From Taiwanofungus camphoratus (lineage: Eukaryota > Basidiomycota > Agaricomycetes > Polyporales > Taiwanofungaceae): DNA of 64,000 nucleotides. The position numbers were made by a program, and so were the translations under genes. The notes under the pieces are model-generated. The model ran no database searches. It was not told the DNA's origin and worked only from the letters and a program-made list of their open reading frames with translations. Shown in pieces: positions 24,199 through 36,100 of this stretch. Location: assembly GCA_003999685.1 (NCBI GenBank), contig CP021222.1:2728001-2792000 (forward strand), given 5' to 3'. How positions within the stretch are numbered: position 1 is the stretch's first letter; every line of letters begins with the position of its first letter.

Positions 24199-27100
24199 TC
24201 ACATACCTTGGGATGAGGCACTGTCGACCTTCGGTTCGTCTGCCTCAGTCATCCTCACCCACAATCCACCCTAGGAAAAAAAAAGAAAAATATGATTAAC
24301 GAATCCGTGATATGTGCAAGCACGGGAGTAGCAAAACGTCCCAGAGAAGGTGATAGAACGTGAAAAATGACTTACAAGCGCGTACATCGTCAGATGCGTT
24401 TTGGGAAAGAACTTTTCCACGCCCTTCCGTCCTGGCGAGCCTGTCCACTCCTGCGGCGGGAGTGAGCTTGGTGGCTGCGCGGCAAGGTCGAGCTCCATGT
24501 CAGAAAAACGCTGCAGCAGTTTGATGAGGAAGAATGATATCTCATTGTACGCAAACTAAGTCGGTGACGGTCAGAGTTTCTTTGTGAGAGTTGTGAGAGA
24601 AGAAAAGAGTATACCTGCTGTCCGAGGCAGATCCGCGGGCCGGCATTGAAGGGGAGGAAAATGAAAGGGTTCGGCGTGAGGTATTTGTGCACACGCTCAT
24701 CGAGGAAGCGGTCAGGATCAAATTCCATCGCTATCAAACCACGCGTATAAGCTTCAATTGAGGATTTTGTTCAAGAATTACTCACCATCCGGACCCCACA
24801 GGTCGGTTCTTCGGTGCATGGCAAGGGCCGACCACGAGATTCTAGATGCCAAGGAGGACACAACGGTCTCAATTAATACGACATCGAAGCAAGTATCCGC
24901 GCGTTTGGGCGGGGGGGTTTGAAGCACGCACGGCGTATTGGGAGGCACATAGAACGGCTTCCCGCTGGGATCTGGATTTAGCAGCGTCGTCTCCCTCGCC
25001 GAATAGCTGTACCAGATAGATTTAAACAAGATTGAATAGATAGAACAGTGTCAAAAATGGTCGGTGACGCACCGAACGTTCCATGGTCTAATATAAGCAT
25101 CATAGTATCAGAGTCACTGTCAGCGCCCATCGCCAACAAATATAACAGAGACATACACAGGGGGGTACAACCTCAACGTCTCTGCATGCACTAATCAGTA
25201 TTCTTGCGAGATCATCCGGCGCACGAACGGACCGTTAATGACCGCCCGCAGATACCGCATCTCCTTGATGTCCTCGTACGTCGGCCGCCTGCGCGTACCT
25301 ACTTTGGCGAGGACCTCCGCGCGCAGTTGTCTTAGTACATGTGGGTGTGTGGAGAGAAAGTAGACTGCAAAAGTCAGAGAGCAGGCCGTCTGCGGTGACA
25401 AGGCTCAGACTCAACGCTGAGATAGCACGGAAAAGACTCACTGTATCTCGACCTGCGAGGAGAATGTTGAGCACCTCGTCGTGTAACACAACAGGGTCTA
25501 CCCAAGGCAATATTAGCCCACTTCACTCCCTATCTGACCGCAATTGCGCACCTTTCGTATACCTGACCAGACTGTCCAACAACGTCCCTTCCTCATCTTC
25601 CTCTTCCTCTTCCGCCCCCTCGTCATCCTTCTTTCCCCTCCAATGTTTTTCTTCCCTCTTTCGCACCGCCTCTTCCAGGATAGGCGCCAAAAAAGCGTCC
25701 ACAACGCGCATGTACTTGTCGGACTTGTTCCTAAACATTTCAAAGAGCGGCCAGATCAACCCAAGCCGCGGTCGATCCGAGATGACCTGCATTGCGCCGT
25801 TGAACGCGGTAGAGAACGCCTGAGAGGAAGGCGGCTCCGCTGCTTCACCGGAGTGAAGAAATGTGTAGGAGGAATCAGGGGCAGAGATCGATTGAGAAGA
25901 GGGCGGAGTGGAAGATGACAAGGGCGGGGCAGTGTTGTGTGCGACAGGGAGCGGCGTGCGCAGCGAATGCACGGTGGCGCCGAAGAGGAACTCAGTCGCG
26001 GAGTCGAGCGTGAATCGCGAGATGAGATCCTGCGGGCGGACTAGTATCAGCATCAACGTCCTCGTCAACATTTCCAACACGAGTGGAATATAATGCAGGA
26101 GAATTATACAAGGTACAGCGTCTCAACAGACCGGGCAGATAAGTAAGAGTAAATGAACACAGAAGATGAAACAGGTATGAAGGTATGCAGAGTAGATAAT
26201 GCCGCGAACATCTATCGTCAGCTGCCACTCCGCCAGCCCCAAAACAGTGGTACCAGGAGTGTGAGCAAACTGGAGGATGCATCCAACAAACTAAGGTGGA
26301 GCGAATGATAATAGTGCATCGGGTGCTCTCTAGTCGTCCGCGATTCACGCGAGTGCTCAGGCCGGAGAGGTGACGAGGCACTAGGCTCCAAGTCCAGAAG
26401 CCCTATGCACATGTCACAGCCCACGGACCCATGAGCACACCGCCGCAAGCAAGTATAAGCGCAAGAGAGGAAACGAAACATGGAAGGCCGAGAAAGGTAA
26501 AAAGTCTATCTGTCCTCTAGAAACTATCGGATCACGCCATCGTTTCCGTTAGCTGACGGTACATTTATAAGCAAAAGCAACAAGGACGAGAGTCAAGGAA
26601 CTCCAAGAATTCAGCTGCTGAAGGAATCGCTTTCGGCATTCGTCAGATCACACGGGTCTCCGAGCTCCAGACGCACAACGCAAGGAACTGTGACGAAGAA
26701 AAATGAAAATCGGAATATTCCTCGCAGGAGCGATGGAGGTATGCCAGTGCCGTGCGTGGCTAACCGATATTCCCAGACCTACCGCCCCAATTCCCCGAGC
26801 GCAGGCACACGCCATACAGCCAAGGATGCGTTCGATAGACAGTGCAACACCACGGCCCATAGGACCTGAATACGGAAGGCAGCAGCACAAGCACTCGGAG
26901 GCCTCAGGCCTCAGGCGGCCACCCTCCACTTGCGCACAAGGCAAAAGCAGAGCACCGCAGGACGGCAAGGAGAAAAAAAGGAGAAAATGTCCCGGTGAAC
27001 GGAAGAGGAGCAGTGTGCCCGGGGGGGGGAACATGTAGCCAACACATCGGCACCGTGCCGCTTACCGAGCAGTCCCCATAAACGTGGTTTAACGAAGATA

Positions 27101-28300
27101 TAATTGTGAAGGAGGGAGAAGGAGATTACGGAGAGCCGTACCTGGAAGTCGACGGCATGCCCTGCACGGAAGCGCGCACCCATCCGGTCGAGGGCCTCTT
27201 CTGCGTCCACATAGGCGGTGGTTAGGCAAGCGACGAGAGATGGAAATAAGGGAGAGAGGAGGAGAAAGGATGTGTGAGGTAGGGGAGAAAGGGACAAGGG
27301 AGGGGGGGACGCACCAGCGTGCCGGTCGAATAGCTCGAAGTGGCTGATGCGGTCGCGGCTGAAGAACGGACGCGTCATCGCGCGGTGCCATCTTCGTGTG
27401 CATTACCGTAGTTCAGCCACGCATACGAATGCACAATTGGAGAGACAGCCAGATTAGCGTTTGCGGACAGAGTGCATGAATGATTGGCTAGCTAAACGCG
27501 CACGCACTTCCACATGTCACCTGAGGGAGATCGAAGAGGTCAGCTTCTCGCCTGAGAGGGTCGCAGATAGGGACGGAGACAGCACGCACCGTCTGAGTTG
27601 AAGACGCCCGTGCCCAGCACGGAGCGCATGTATCCGTCAAATGCCTCTCCTGCGCGCGGTAAAACCAAGCTGCAATCAGAAGGCGGAAGTCGGCCTTAGA
27701 GCGGCCCCACGCACCTTTGACATAGTTTGCAAAGTCCGTCGCAAGGATACTCTGTGAGAAAGAGACGAGGTCAGATAGCGCGATTACAGAATGTTGAAGG
27801 TACGAGAAGGGGGAAAGGCATACTTTGATGGCCTGAGGGTCGGTGGTGATGTACGCGCGATCCCAGAGGATGTTGGTCTGCATCGTCGGACTGAGCTCGC
27901 CGAGCTTGAGCATCAGGTTGTCCGCTGCGCCCATCGGTCAGTCAGAATCGCGCACCCCAAACATCTGCACGCACAACGCACCGATGTACCCATTCTTATA
28001 TTCGTGCACCATGCTTCGGAGCAGATCGACATGCCCGATCGCGCGCCCGTCCCATCGCGGCGGGAGCACGGCGCCCAAACGGGCCGCGGCGCGGCGCACG
28101 CGCCGTTCACGGAGGGCGATGGTCGCAGCAGTGGATGCAGCGACGCTGGCGAGGGCGAGAAGGGGCACCAGCCAGACGGGGATGGCGAGGCCAGCGAAGC
28201 GGTGGAAGAGACGGGCGGAGGCGACGATAAGAAGCGGGTAGAACGAGAGGGCGAGGAGACTGCGGGCGAGAAAGGGCACGCCCGGTGGAAGAGGCTTCAT
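24199..28300 (-). CDS. Cytochrome P450, CYP63-like monooxygenase
   Basis: This is a heme monooxygenase. CYP63 members of white-rot fungi hydroxylate alkanes and aromatic hydrocarbons, but the substrate here is unknown. The N-terminus (ATG 28300) has a PPG motif and several hydrophobic segments for ER anchoring. Downstream are [29 protein letters not shown] (C-helix), the I-helix AGRDTT, the K-helix ETLR followed by LYPPVPWNVR, then [11 protein letters not shown] and the heme loop [12 protein letters not shown]. It ends [16 protein letters not shown] 13-nt exon (27508-27520) supplies GDMWK. One stop-free 90-nt intron lies between VPPNTP and [18 protein letters not shown]. Another intron, about 26031-27139, is roughly 1.1 kb. 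I found no lesion, so it should be functional. Its broken paralogue lies 7.7 kb away on the same strand. Confidence 0.87.
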
Positions 28301-29099
28301 GGTTGGAGGTGCGTAAGTGCTGCGCTGAGAAGAAGGGGACGGCCAATTTAAGGCGCTGAAAAGGGCGTTGGCGTGCTCCGGAAGGCATCACGAGGCGTGA
28401 GATCAGACGTGCCTCGAAAGCTCGTCCGCTTCCCTATTATTGTTGTACTGCGCGGGCACATTGCGTGCCGGTGAGAAACACAGACTCCATATCATCGTCT
28501 GTTGATACTGCAAGAGAATTTAAGCCGACTATTCGTGAGTATTCTTTGGACGACGGTCGAGGACGGACCTGCGAACGCTCTCCCTTGCGGCCAGATGCAA
28601 CCCGACATGGTCATACCCAAGTCGATGGGCAAAATTCGAACTTGGAGACAGAACGACAAGTACACTGAGCCCTTCCAGAGACATCGCATTTTGAAGCAGT
28701 AGGTGTAGTAGTGACAGGATTGGAGACACGGTCAAGCCAGGAAATTACGCATAGTTGGCCGATTCGGTGAAAATGGTAGCGCGTCTTCTGCATCTACCAA
28801 ACTCGGCCTTTACACCAGTAAACAACTTCCCGAGTATGTCGACCTGGGCACGAGTCTCCCTTCCCTCCGTTCCTGTGGCACTTCGTCCCCTCCCTCGGCT
28901 TGCAGACGTCGCACGCCGGGCGTCGCGCAAGACGGTGCTCTCAGTGGGCGCCTGCCGAACGTTACCTGTCCCAGCAAGCATAGGTCATGAGACGAGAAGA
29001 CGGAGGACGGAGGCGAGCTGCTTGCGGTCCATATGATCCCGGAGTGAGTGGACGGGCGAATAGACGACCTCGACCCTCCCCCGCTTCATCTGTGGCTCA
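28301..29099. other. Intergenic, promoter side of the CYP63 gene
   Basis: About 800 bp hold the CYP63 upstream region, followed by unassigned sequence with short overlapping ORFs. No element is recognised before the SAM37-like relic begins at about 29100. Confidence 0.4.
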
Positions 29100-29420
29100 T
29101 GTATACTGTCGCTAGTGCTGCCAAGGCCCTATTAGACCTGCAGCCCTTCACCCTCGCCGCACTGCTCTACGCCCATCCCCCAGACATTGCGCAGTCGAGA
29201 TGATGCTATACCCACCCCAGATGGCGCTGACGGGAATCAGCTCGCCTCGCTCCTCCCGCCGTATGGCACCCACATCGACCGCACCGCCGTTGAGCTGCAG
29301 TACCGCGACGTGATCGTGCCGCTCTTCAGGTGCCTTGCCATGGACATGTAATTCCTTGGCTCGGCGTGTGCCCCTCCATCAACTCTCTGCGCCCGTGCAT
29401 AGCACCCACGAAGGGCTGTC
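29100..29420 (+). pseudogene. Inverted, degenerate fragment of the SAM37/metaxin gene
   Basis: This plus-strand stretch matches the minus-strand gene at 31822-32879. The clearest block is LPPYGTHIDR followed by AVELQYRDVIVPL near 29256-29325. It is preceded by a diverged LQPFTLAALL segment and followed by FLGSACAPPS after an in-frame TAA. Frame changes and stops interrupt it. The part after FLGSAC continues into sequence that is intronic in the intact gene. This points to a DNA-level duplication rather than a processed copy. Only the central part of the gene is represented. Confidence 0.72.
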
Positions 29421-30134
29421 TCCGGTACGATCGATTGACCCAGCAAGGGGATAATTTTGGATTTGCGACACATAACATCAGCCATGGATGGCCATTTTTC
29501 AGTGGGCTCGTCCTAAAATGTGCCAGAAACCTGACAACGTTCTCAGCGGCGTTCAGCGCTGCCTGTTCATCCCACATGTCGACCTTCGTTCCTGCCGCTG
29601 GCCGGGTGTTTTACCATAGCTTATACCTCCAATACCCGATACCCATTTCGGCGGTCCTCGCACCGGAACTCCAGTGCCGGCCTGAAGCCTCCATATTCGA
29701 TGATTCGCACTGAACAGCTCAGCACTCTAACCCTTATTTTTGATGTTTCAGGCATCAAACCTCATAAGGATGGCGGTGCAAAGGACTCATCCTTGGCTAT
29801 CTTCGAGGCAGAAATTCACGCGTTTGGCCGCGTGACGAACTTGCTGAAAACGGCAACTAGCGCTGAGAACGCTGTGCGATGTTATTGGACAATCAATCGC
29901 CTGTCAGAATGAACGTGCATCCTGCTGTGACACCTATATGTCTGCCCTGCGCTTCCGCACATCTCTTTTTCGTCTTCCTCGCTATCGCAAGCGGCCTGCC
30001 GATGTCCCCTCTCCGTATAAGTACGCGGCCGCTCGTCACAGGCTGAGACTCCCTCCCCTCGTCTCTTCATCTCTTCATCTCGATTCCTGTTCCCCATCAA
30101 CTAGTAACGACGGCTACATACGATTAACGACGCT
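29421..30134. other. Intergenic between SAM37 relic and TLC gene
   Basis: About 700 bp contain no gene-like signal that I trust. The last 150 bp, which include a pyrimidine-rich TCTCTTCATCTC repeat, are likely the 5' leader of the TLC-domain gene. Confidence 0.4.
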
Positions 30135-31401
30135 ATGACTCAGACCGTCTTCACGCTCCTACACTACCCCGATGCAGCGGTCTCTGCGCTCGCCCGCCCC
30201 CTCGCCCGCACGCTCAACTTGCCACAGCTCCCACCACATTTCCCCGCGCTCGTGTACTCCTTCCTCGCATGCACTGCGCTCCATCTCGTCGTTTCCCCCG
30301 CGCTCTCTCCGCGCCTCTTCCCCGCGAGCTACGCGAAGCTCCGGACGAAACGCCAGGTGAACAACTGGTGGGCACCGATCTGTCGGTCTTGTCTCGGCGG
30401 GATGCTCACTGCCGCGCAGGAACATCCAGGTCGTGTCATTGCTGCATGTGTTCCTCGTCGTCCCCCTCGCCGCGCGCTGCCTCGCGTCCGAGGCGCTAAG
30501 CCAAGACAAGGCGTTCGGCTGGGACGATCGGGTTGGCACGACCGTCGCGGTCGCGTGCGGGTGCGTGTGTTGTGAACGCAGTTACGCGTCGGAAGTTGAT
30601 TGATGTGTGGATAGGTACTTCCTGTGGGACGTGGTGGACGGGATCGTCAACTTTGACGACGTCGGCTTCCTGATACATGGTGCGTGTGTCGTGATCTGGG
30701 ACTTGCCCTTACTTACTGATTTTGTGTGGTGGCAGGCGTGTCGTGTCTGACGGTGTACGTGATGACCTTCGTGCGCCATAGCCTTTTTGTATGTGTCTCT
30801 CGCATTCACTGAGGTTCTCACCACAGAGACCTTTCGTGGGCTATTATGCCTGCCGTTTTCTCTCCTGGGAGCTGTACGTCCACTCTCCCACTCTCCCCTA
30901 GCTCGCCTGTTGACATGCTCCGCAGCTCTACGATCTTCCTGAACATCCACCGCTTCCTTGACAAGACAGGGCATACAGGTAGCATTGCGCAGTTGCTGAA
31001 CGGGGTGCTGCTGCTCGGCACGTTCGTCGGCGTGCGCATCGCTTGGGGGTGGTACGCGACCGCCGGGCTGTGGCGCACGGTGTATCAGGCGCGCGGGGAG
31101 GTGCCGGCGGGATACGTGGTGGTGTACCTGGTGGGCAGCGCCGCGCTGAATTGCTTGAATGCGATTTGGTGCGTGTCCTATTCCTGATGCTGGGGGTGTT
31201 TGCCGAAAGGCGCAGGGGATCTCGTGGATGCGGCAGTGCTGACGGGCTGACAGGTTGTATAAGATGGTGCACGCGCTGAGGCGGCGGTTCAACGGGGATG
31301 TCAAGTCGGTGGGGACGATCGCGAGTAGTCATGACCACGCGAACTGCAATGGCAAGATGAACGGGCATACGAACGGGAAGCTGAACGGCAAGGCGGAATG
31401 A
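30135..31401 (+). CDS. TLC (TRAM/LAG1/CLN8)-domain membrane protein
   Basis: This is a multi-pass membrane protein of the TLC superfamily, probably in the ER and linked to lipid metabolism. The exact role is not inferable. Exons read MTQTVFTLLHYPDAAVSALA, then VYSFLACTALHLVVSPALS, KLRTKRQVNNWNIQVVSLLH, GYFLWDVVDGIVNFDDVGFL, then HRFLDKTGHTGSIAQLLNGV and a last membrane segment GYVVVYLVGSAALNCLNAIW. The W-N-IQVVSLLH junction, the FLWD motif and the late histidine-containing loop are typical of TMEM56/TLCD-like proteins. The tail is hydrophilic with repeated NGK units. The stop is at 31399-31401. The gene sits between the SAM37 relic and the intact SAM37 gene. Confidence 0.8.
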
Positions 31402-31821
31402 ACATCCCTTCGGCCTTACTTGACCCTGCTACCAGCCAAAAGAGGTCAACGACGCACGGACGGGTAAGGGGGCCGGCACGCACGTGAAGATCGGGTGCTT
31501 GTGTGGTGATGTACGTTGGAGGCTAGATGAAGAAGAGTTTTTGTTGGGGCGAGGACAGAACCTCGCAGATGGATGGAACAATACCAACCTTTACATGCAA
31601 ACTTTAGTTCACGCTCACACGTCTTTCATGTGTGGGGAATAGGCCGTGTATTCTGGATAATGCACAGGCACAGTGTAATTAGGCACGGTCTAGTATTATA
31701 CCCTCGGAGGGCCCTTACGGCCATACGGTACCGTTGTGCTACCGCCCAGGGTGCATGCATAAGGCTATATCATTTTTCAATGACTGCTATGCCGCCGTGA
31801 CGGTAGGTATCTTGCCGTATG
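31402..31821. other. Intergenic between convergent TLC and SAM37 genes
   Basis: About 420 bp of 3' regions of two convergent genes. Nothing else is seen. Confidence 0.45.
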
Positions 31822-32879
31822 TCATGAAGCGACGATTGGGGTGAGGCGCTGGAATGCGGCGCGCACCTGGCTCTGCACGCGTCGCTCCCAGGCGACGAGG
31901 TTCACGCGGCGTGTGACCTCGATGCGGACCGCGTTGTCGCGCGCGTGGAGGATGCAATGGAGGTATGCAAAGATGAGTGCGTCGAGCGCTGTCGGAGCCC
32001 TGTACACCACCATCCAGCCAGTCAGTCAATGCACACATCAGCTTTTCCAAGCAGGGGCGTAGAAAGATGGAGGAACGCACGCCGAGCCAAGGAACCACCT
32101 ATCCGTGCCGAGACGCTCGGAGAGCGACGCGATCGCGTCGCGATACTGCAACTCGACGGCGGCGCGGTCGATGTGCGTGCCGTATGGTGGGAGGAGGGAG
32201 CTGATCCCCGTCAGGGGTGCCGGGGGCGGGTTCAGCATCGTCTCGACCGCGCGGTGCCTGGCGGGGTAGGGCGAGAGCAGCGCGGCAAGGGAGAAGGGCT
32301 GTGGCTGCGACAGTGTCTGGATGAAGCACATCTGTGAGCCGCGGAAGTACAAGTGGGAGGATGTCGTACCAGCGCAGCATGCACATTCCCCTCCATGAGC
32401 GAGACCCACGCGCGGCTCTCGTCTCTCGCTGCCTCGTCGACATAGCCCTCGAGTGGACCGAGACTACCCATCCGTCCGTCCACCCATTCTGGGATCATGT
32501 GCGCCGCCAGCAACTGGCCCCCGCCCTCCGCCTCCCCTTCCTTCCCCTCCTTCTCGCTCAGCGTCCCGCCCATACCCACAGGAACGTGCAAGTTCGGCAG
32601 GCGCCCGTCGAGCGCGCCATCTTGCGTGACATCCCAGCGCACTGCGACGTCTGCGAGCCCACGCAGCGCGAGGTATGCCTGCCACTTGAGGCACTCGACG
32701 TCCGCGCTGAGCAGGTCCGCGTCTGCGCTGAACGGACGGTGAATCCAGAGAGTCGGGGCACTCACAGACGTGGCGGTGTAGGGCGAAGGCACGGCTTCAT
32801 GCGTGTAGAGAGGGAAGAGCGCAAAAAAGTGCCGCAGAGGCGCGGGGAGGGAAATCGCACTCCGTGCCAGGGTCGACAT
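31822..32879 (-). CDS. Sorting and assembly machinery subunit SAM37/metaxin-like
   Basis: This component of the mitochondrial outer-membrane SAM complex helps insert beta-barrel proteins. It has a thioredoxin/GST-like fold. Exons 32370-32879, 32081-32332 and 31822-31999 (minus strand) join in frame. The N-terminal Tom37-like part reads LWIHRPFSADADLLSADVEC, LKWQAYLALRGL, then PNLHVPVG and MIPEWVDG. The GST-like C-terminal part has TALDALIFAYLHCILHARD and VTRRVNLVAWERRVQ. The first intron is only 37 nt. The assignment to the metaxin/SAM37 family is from remembered motifs. A degenerate inverted copy of the middle lies at 29.1-29.4 kb. Confidence 0.8.
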
Positions 32880-33199
32880 GCTCGGCGAGTTGCACTGGTT
32901 TGCACACTGGTGTAAGCGCCGACTTGAGCTGATGTGTTGGTTACGTAAGCACTACTTCCCGGTGAGCTGGAGATCGAGGACGGCACTGTATAATACAGTA
33001 TTTATACTGGGTGCTCCGCGTCCAATATCGTTCTCACTCGACTGCCGTAGAGACCTTGCGTGCTCATATGTTTGCCCTGGATTCTTGTGGACGGAATTCA
33101 CGCGCAATATAACATACTTCAGCTTTCACCGGGCTCACTGGCAAGCTACTTATTACTGAAATCGTCTTTCAACATCATTCCTTGACCAGTATCTTGCCT
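32880..33199. promoter_or_regulatory. Shared divergent promoter of SAM37/metaxin and VPS54
   Basis: Here 320 bp separate the two divergent start codons. A TATA-like tract, TATAATACAGTATTTATAC, lies near 32990-33008. Both transcription units must start within this interval. Confidence 0.5.
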
Positions 33200-36100
33200 A
33201 TGTCTGACCAGACATCAACACCATCTCGTCCTGCGACACCTGTTGGAGATCTGCCAAACTTTGCTCCTGCGCGCCCATTCCGGTTCACGTGGGACCCAGC
33301 ATCTCGCAAGCCAGGACCAGGCAGCGTTTCAGAAACTACTGAAGGCCGTGGCGACTACTTCGCTGCCAACGCGGTCCCGTACAGTCTGTACGGCAATGCT
33401 TCTCTAACGTCCCTCCAATTAGGTGCACTGCCCACAGAATGGAGCAGCGCGAAACACGGGTTTCATGGTGAGCCCTGAACGTCCATCTACTACCTCGGTA
33501 CTCATCTTATACAGCGATCTCGACCGTGGTTAACAACCCACATAAGCGCTCTGCACCTCCTAAAGCACATTCCAGTCTTCCCGCAGTACCTCCGGCTGAG
33601 CTTCCGCGCGTGCGTAGAAAGGACTTCGATCCATACCTCAGCGCTGTCGCGCCCGAGTGGGAACGTTTCCAGAGGAATGCAGAGCAGGGCCGCGAGGGCG
33701 CTGCTCAAATACCACCCACGCCACTACCTTCTGCGAGCTTCGATCTGCCCAACACCCCGCGAACACCGCGACCGCCTCCAGGCAAGGCTCTTCCTCCACT
33801 CGAGAGCGTGCCCTCAGTGTTCTTCGATCCCGACTTCAATCTGGGCGACCCGCGCACGTTCGCAGTGGTCGCGGAGCAGGGCGAGGGAGACGAATCTGAG
33901 ACAGACCCGTCCGCGCTCGCTCACTCGCTGCCGCTTCTCGAAAAGCTGTCGCACCACGCGGACACGCTCGAGCAGCACCTCGTGCGCGAGATCTCCGTGC
34001 GCGCAACATCGTTCTTCGCTGCGCTGTCGAACCTGCAGGACTTGCAAACCGAGTCCGAGCAGTGCCTGGCGCGCATTGGTCAGTTGCGCGGGCTGCTAAT
34101 GGAGGTCGACGAGAAGAGCGCGCGGAGGGGGCTCGAGGTCGTCAGGAGGGAGGGTAGGCTGAGGAACCTGGATACGGTGAGAGAGGGTGTCAAGGTAGTT
34201 GGCGGCGTAGCGGAAATGACCGGCGTGGCGAAGAACTTGGTGACGGCGGGACAGTGGGGTGAGGCACTAGATGTGATTGATGAACTGAACGGGTTATGGA
34301 ATCCTGGTGCAGACTCCGGAGCAACTGAGAGCCAGTCCAATCCAGATCTACCTCCTACAGTGTCTGCAAGAAGCGGCAGGCATTCACCTCTCCCTACCGT
34401 ACCAGAGTCAGAGGAGACCCGGACACCATCACCTCAACATTCCCCACGGAGACCTGCCGTTAAAGTTCCTATATCGTCTCTGAATGCCTTTGCTGCATTG
34501 CCTGACCATCTGAGAACGCTGACCATGGAAATCACCTCCTCGCTCACTTCAGAGTTTGTCAACGTCATGCGACTTGATCTGCTCGAGCGAATTGATGCCG
34601 ACCCAAATTTCTCTGAGGCAGAAAAGACTGTCGATACAAGCATGTCTCTGAAGGACAGGCTGCGACCGTTGCTGCAGTCTCTTGCACGGACGAAAGGCGT
34701 ACGGGAAGCCACCATTTCCTGGAGGGAGGTTGTAATGATAGAGGTGTGGGGCACACTCAAGCGAGTAAGTTCTCTGTATTTCCACGTCTATTGTTCAGGT
34801 TTATGATATCAATTGTTCGATATAGCGAATACCACTGTTTAGCCTAGAAGATGACGATTCCAAGCCTCAATCAGGGTAAGTTTTAGTTCAGGTGGCGCCC
34901 GGCGAGGTGGCTGAAGTAGATACAGATCGAGCGCAGCCAACGAAATCCGGTCTATGGTTCATACAGCCTTTCTGGACCTTGCTCGTGTCATGTACGGGAG
35001 CCTCTTGAATTGCATCAAAGGGCTACAACGGCAAGGTGTCATAATAGTGGAAGTTCTTGAAGCCGTCCGGTATGCCTACGCTTCTGTTCCATTCGACCTC
35101 GGCTGACTGGCTTTGTATGAGATCGCCGAAGGCAGCTATCGACGTCCCTGCGCTACAAGAGGAGTTGTTTGACATTCTTTCTTCGGCCGCGGAGCTGGCG
35201 AACGCGCGAGCGTCCAAAGTGATTGCTCTCCGAGCTGAACAGCACGCCGCCCTTGATTTGCCGAACTTTTGTAGCTTATTCAATGAGTCATGGGACTTCG
35301 TCGTTCAATCAGAAGTCATCTGTCGACGAATGATCGTTGGTCTGAGAGGGACGATCGTCAGTCAAGTAGGTGGTCCATAAATTCACATCATAGTATCCTT
35401 TGTATTGACATACAAGCGTGACGCGATCTTAGGCGAAGAGCTTCCTGCAGACTTTCCACCAGGCGCAACTGACCAGCTCTGCCAAACTTGTAGAAGACGA
35501 GCAGTGGAATGCAGCTGAAGTAGCACCCTCAGTCCAGCGGGTGGTGGACATGCTTGTCGACGCGTCCATTCAGGATCCCCCAGAGCTCTTACTCAACCAA
35601 CCCAATCCCACCTCACCGCGCCCCACATCTCCCATACCTCCACCATCCCCTGCATTGACTGTGAGCGGTGCGCCTGCACAGCATCGTCCCTCTTCGCCTC
35701 TTCCCTCTCCTGCCACTCCTGCGACTCGCATGCAGAGCCGACAGAGCCCTCGACGCTCCACGACCTCGCCGAGTAAGCATCTCCGGATTGAGGACAGAAG
35801 CTACTTCGCAGTATCTGCCACGCTTGAGGTGTTGGTGCTACTCGCAGACTACTTGAAGATCATTATGAACCTGCCGACGCTCACGACAGACACAATGAGC
35901 CGGGTGATCGAGCTGCTGAAAGCGTTCAACTCAAGAACGTGTCAAGTTGTGCTGGGTGCTGGCGCTATGCGCTCCGCCGGACTGAAAAACATCACTGCCA
36001 GACATCTCGGTATGTAATTAAATGCGTGCCGGGACGACGTTGATGTGATTTGCTGACTGGTCTGGTGTGATCAGCTCTTGCTTCGCAGTCGCTCTCTATC

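Noticed and set aside
26648-27378. Overlapping ORFs on both strands within the long CYP63 intron
   Set aside because: They overlap each other, show proline/serine/arginine-rich shadow composition and match no family I know.
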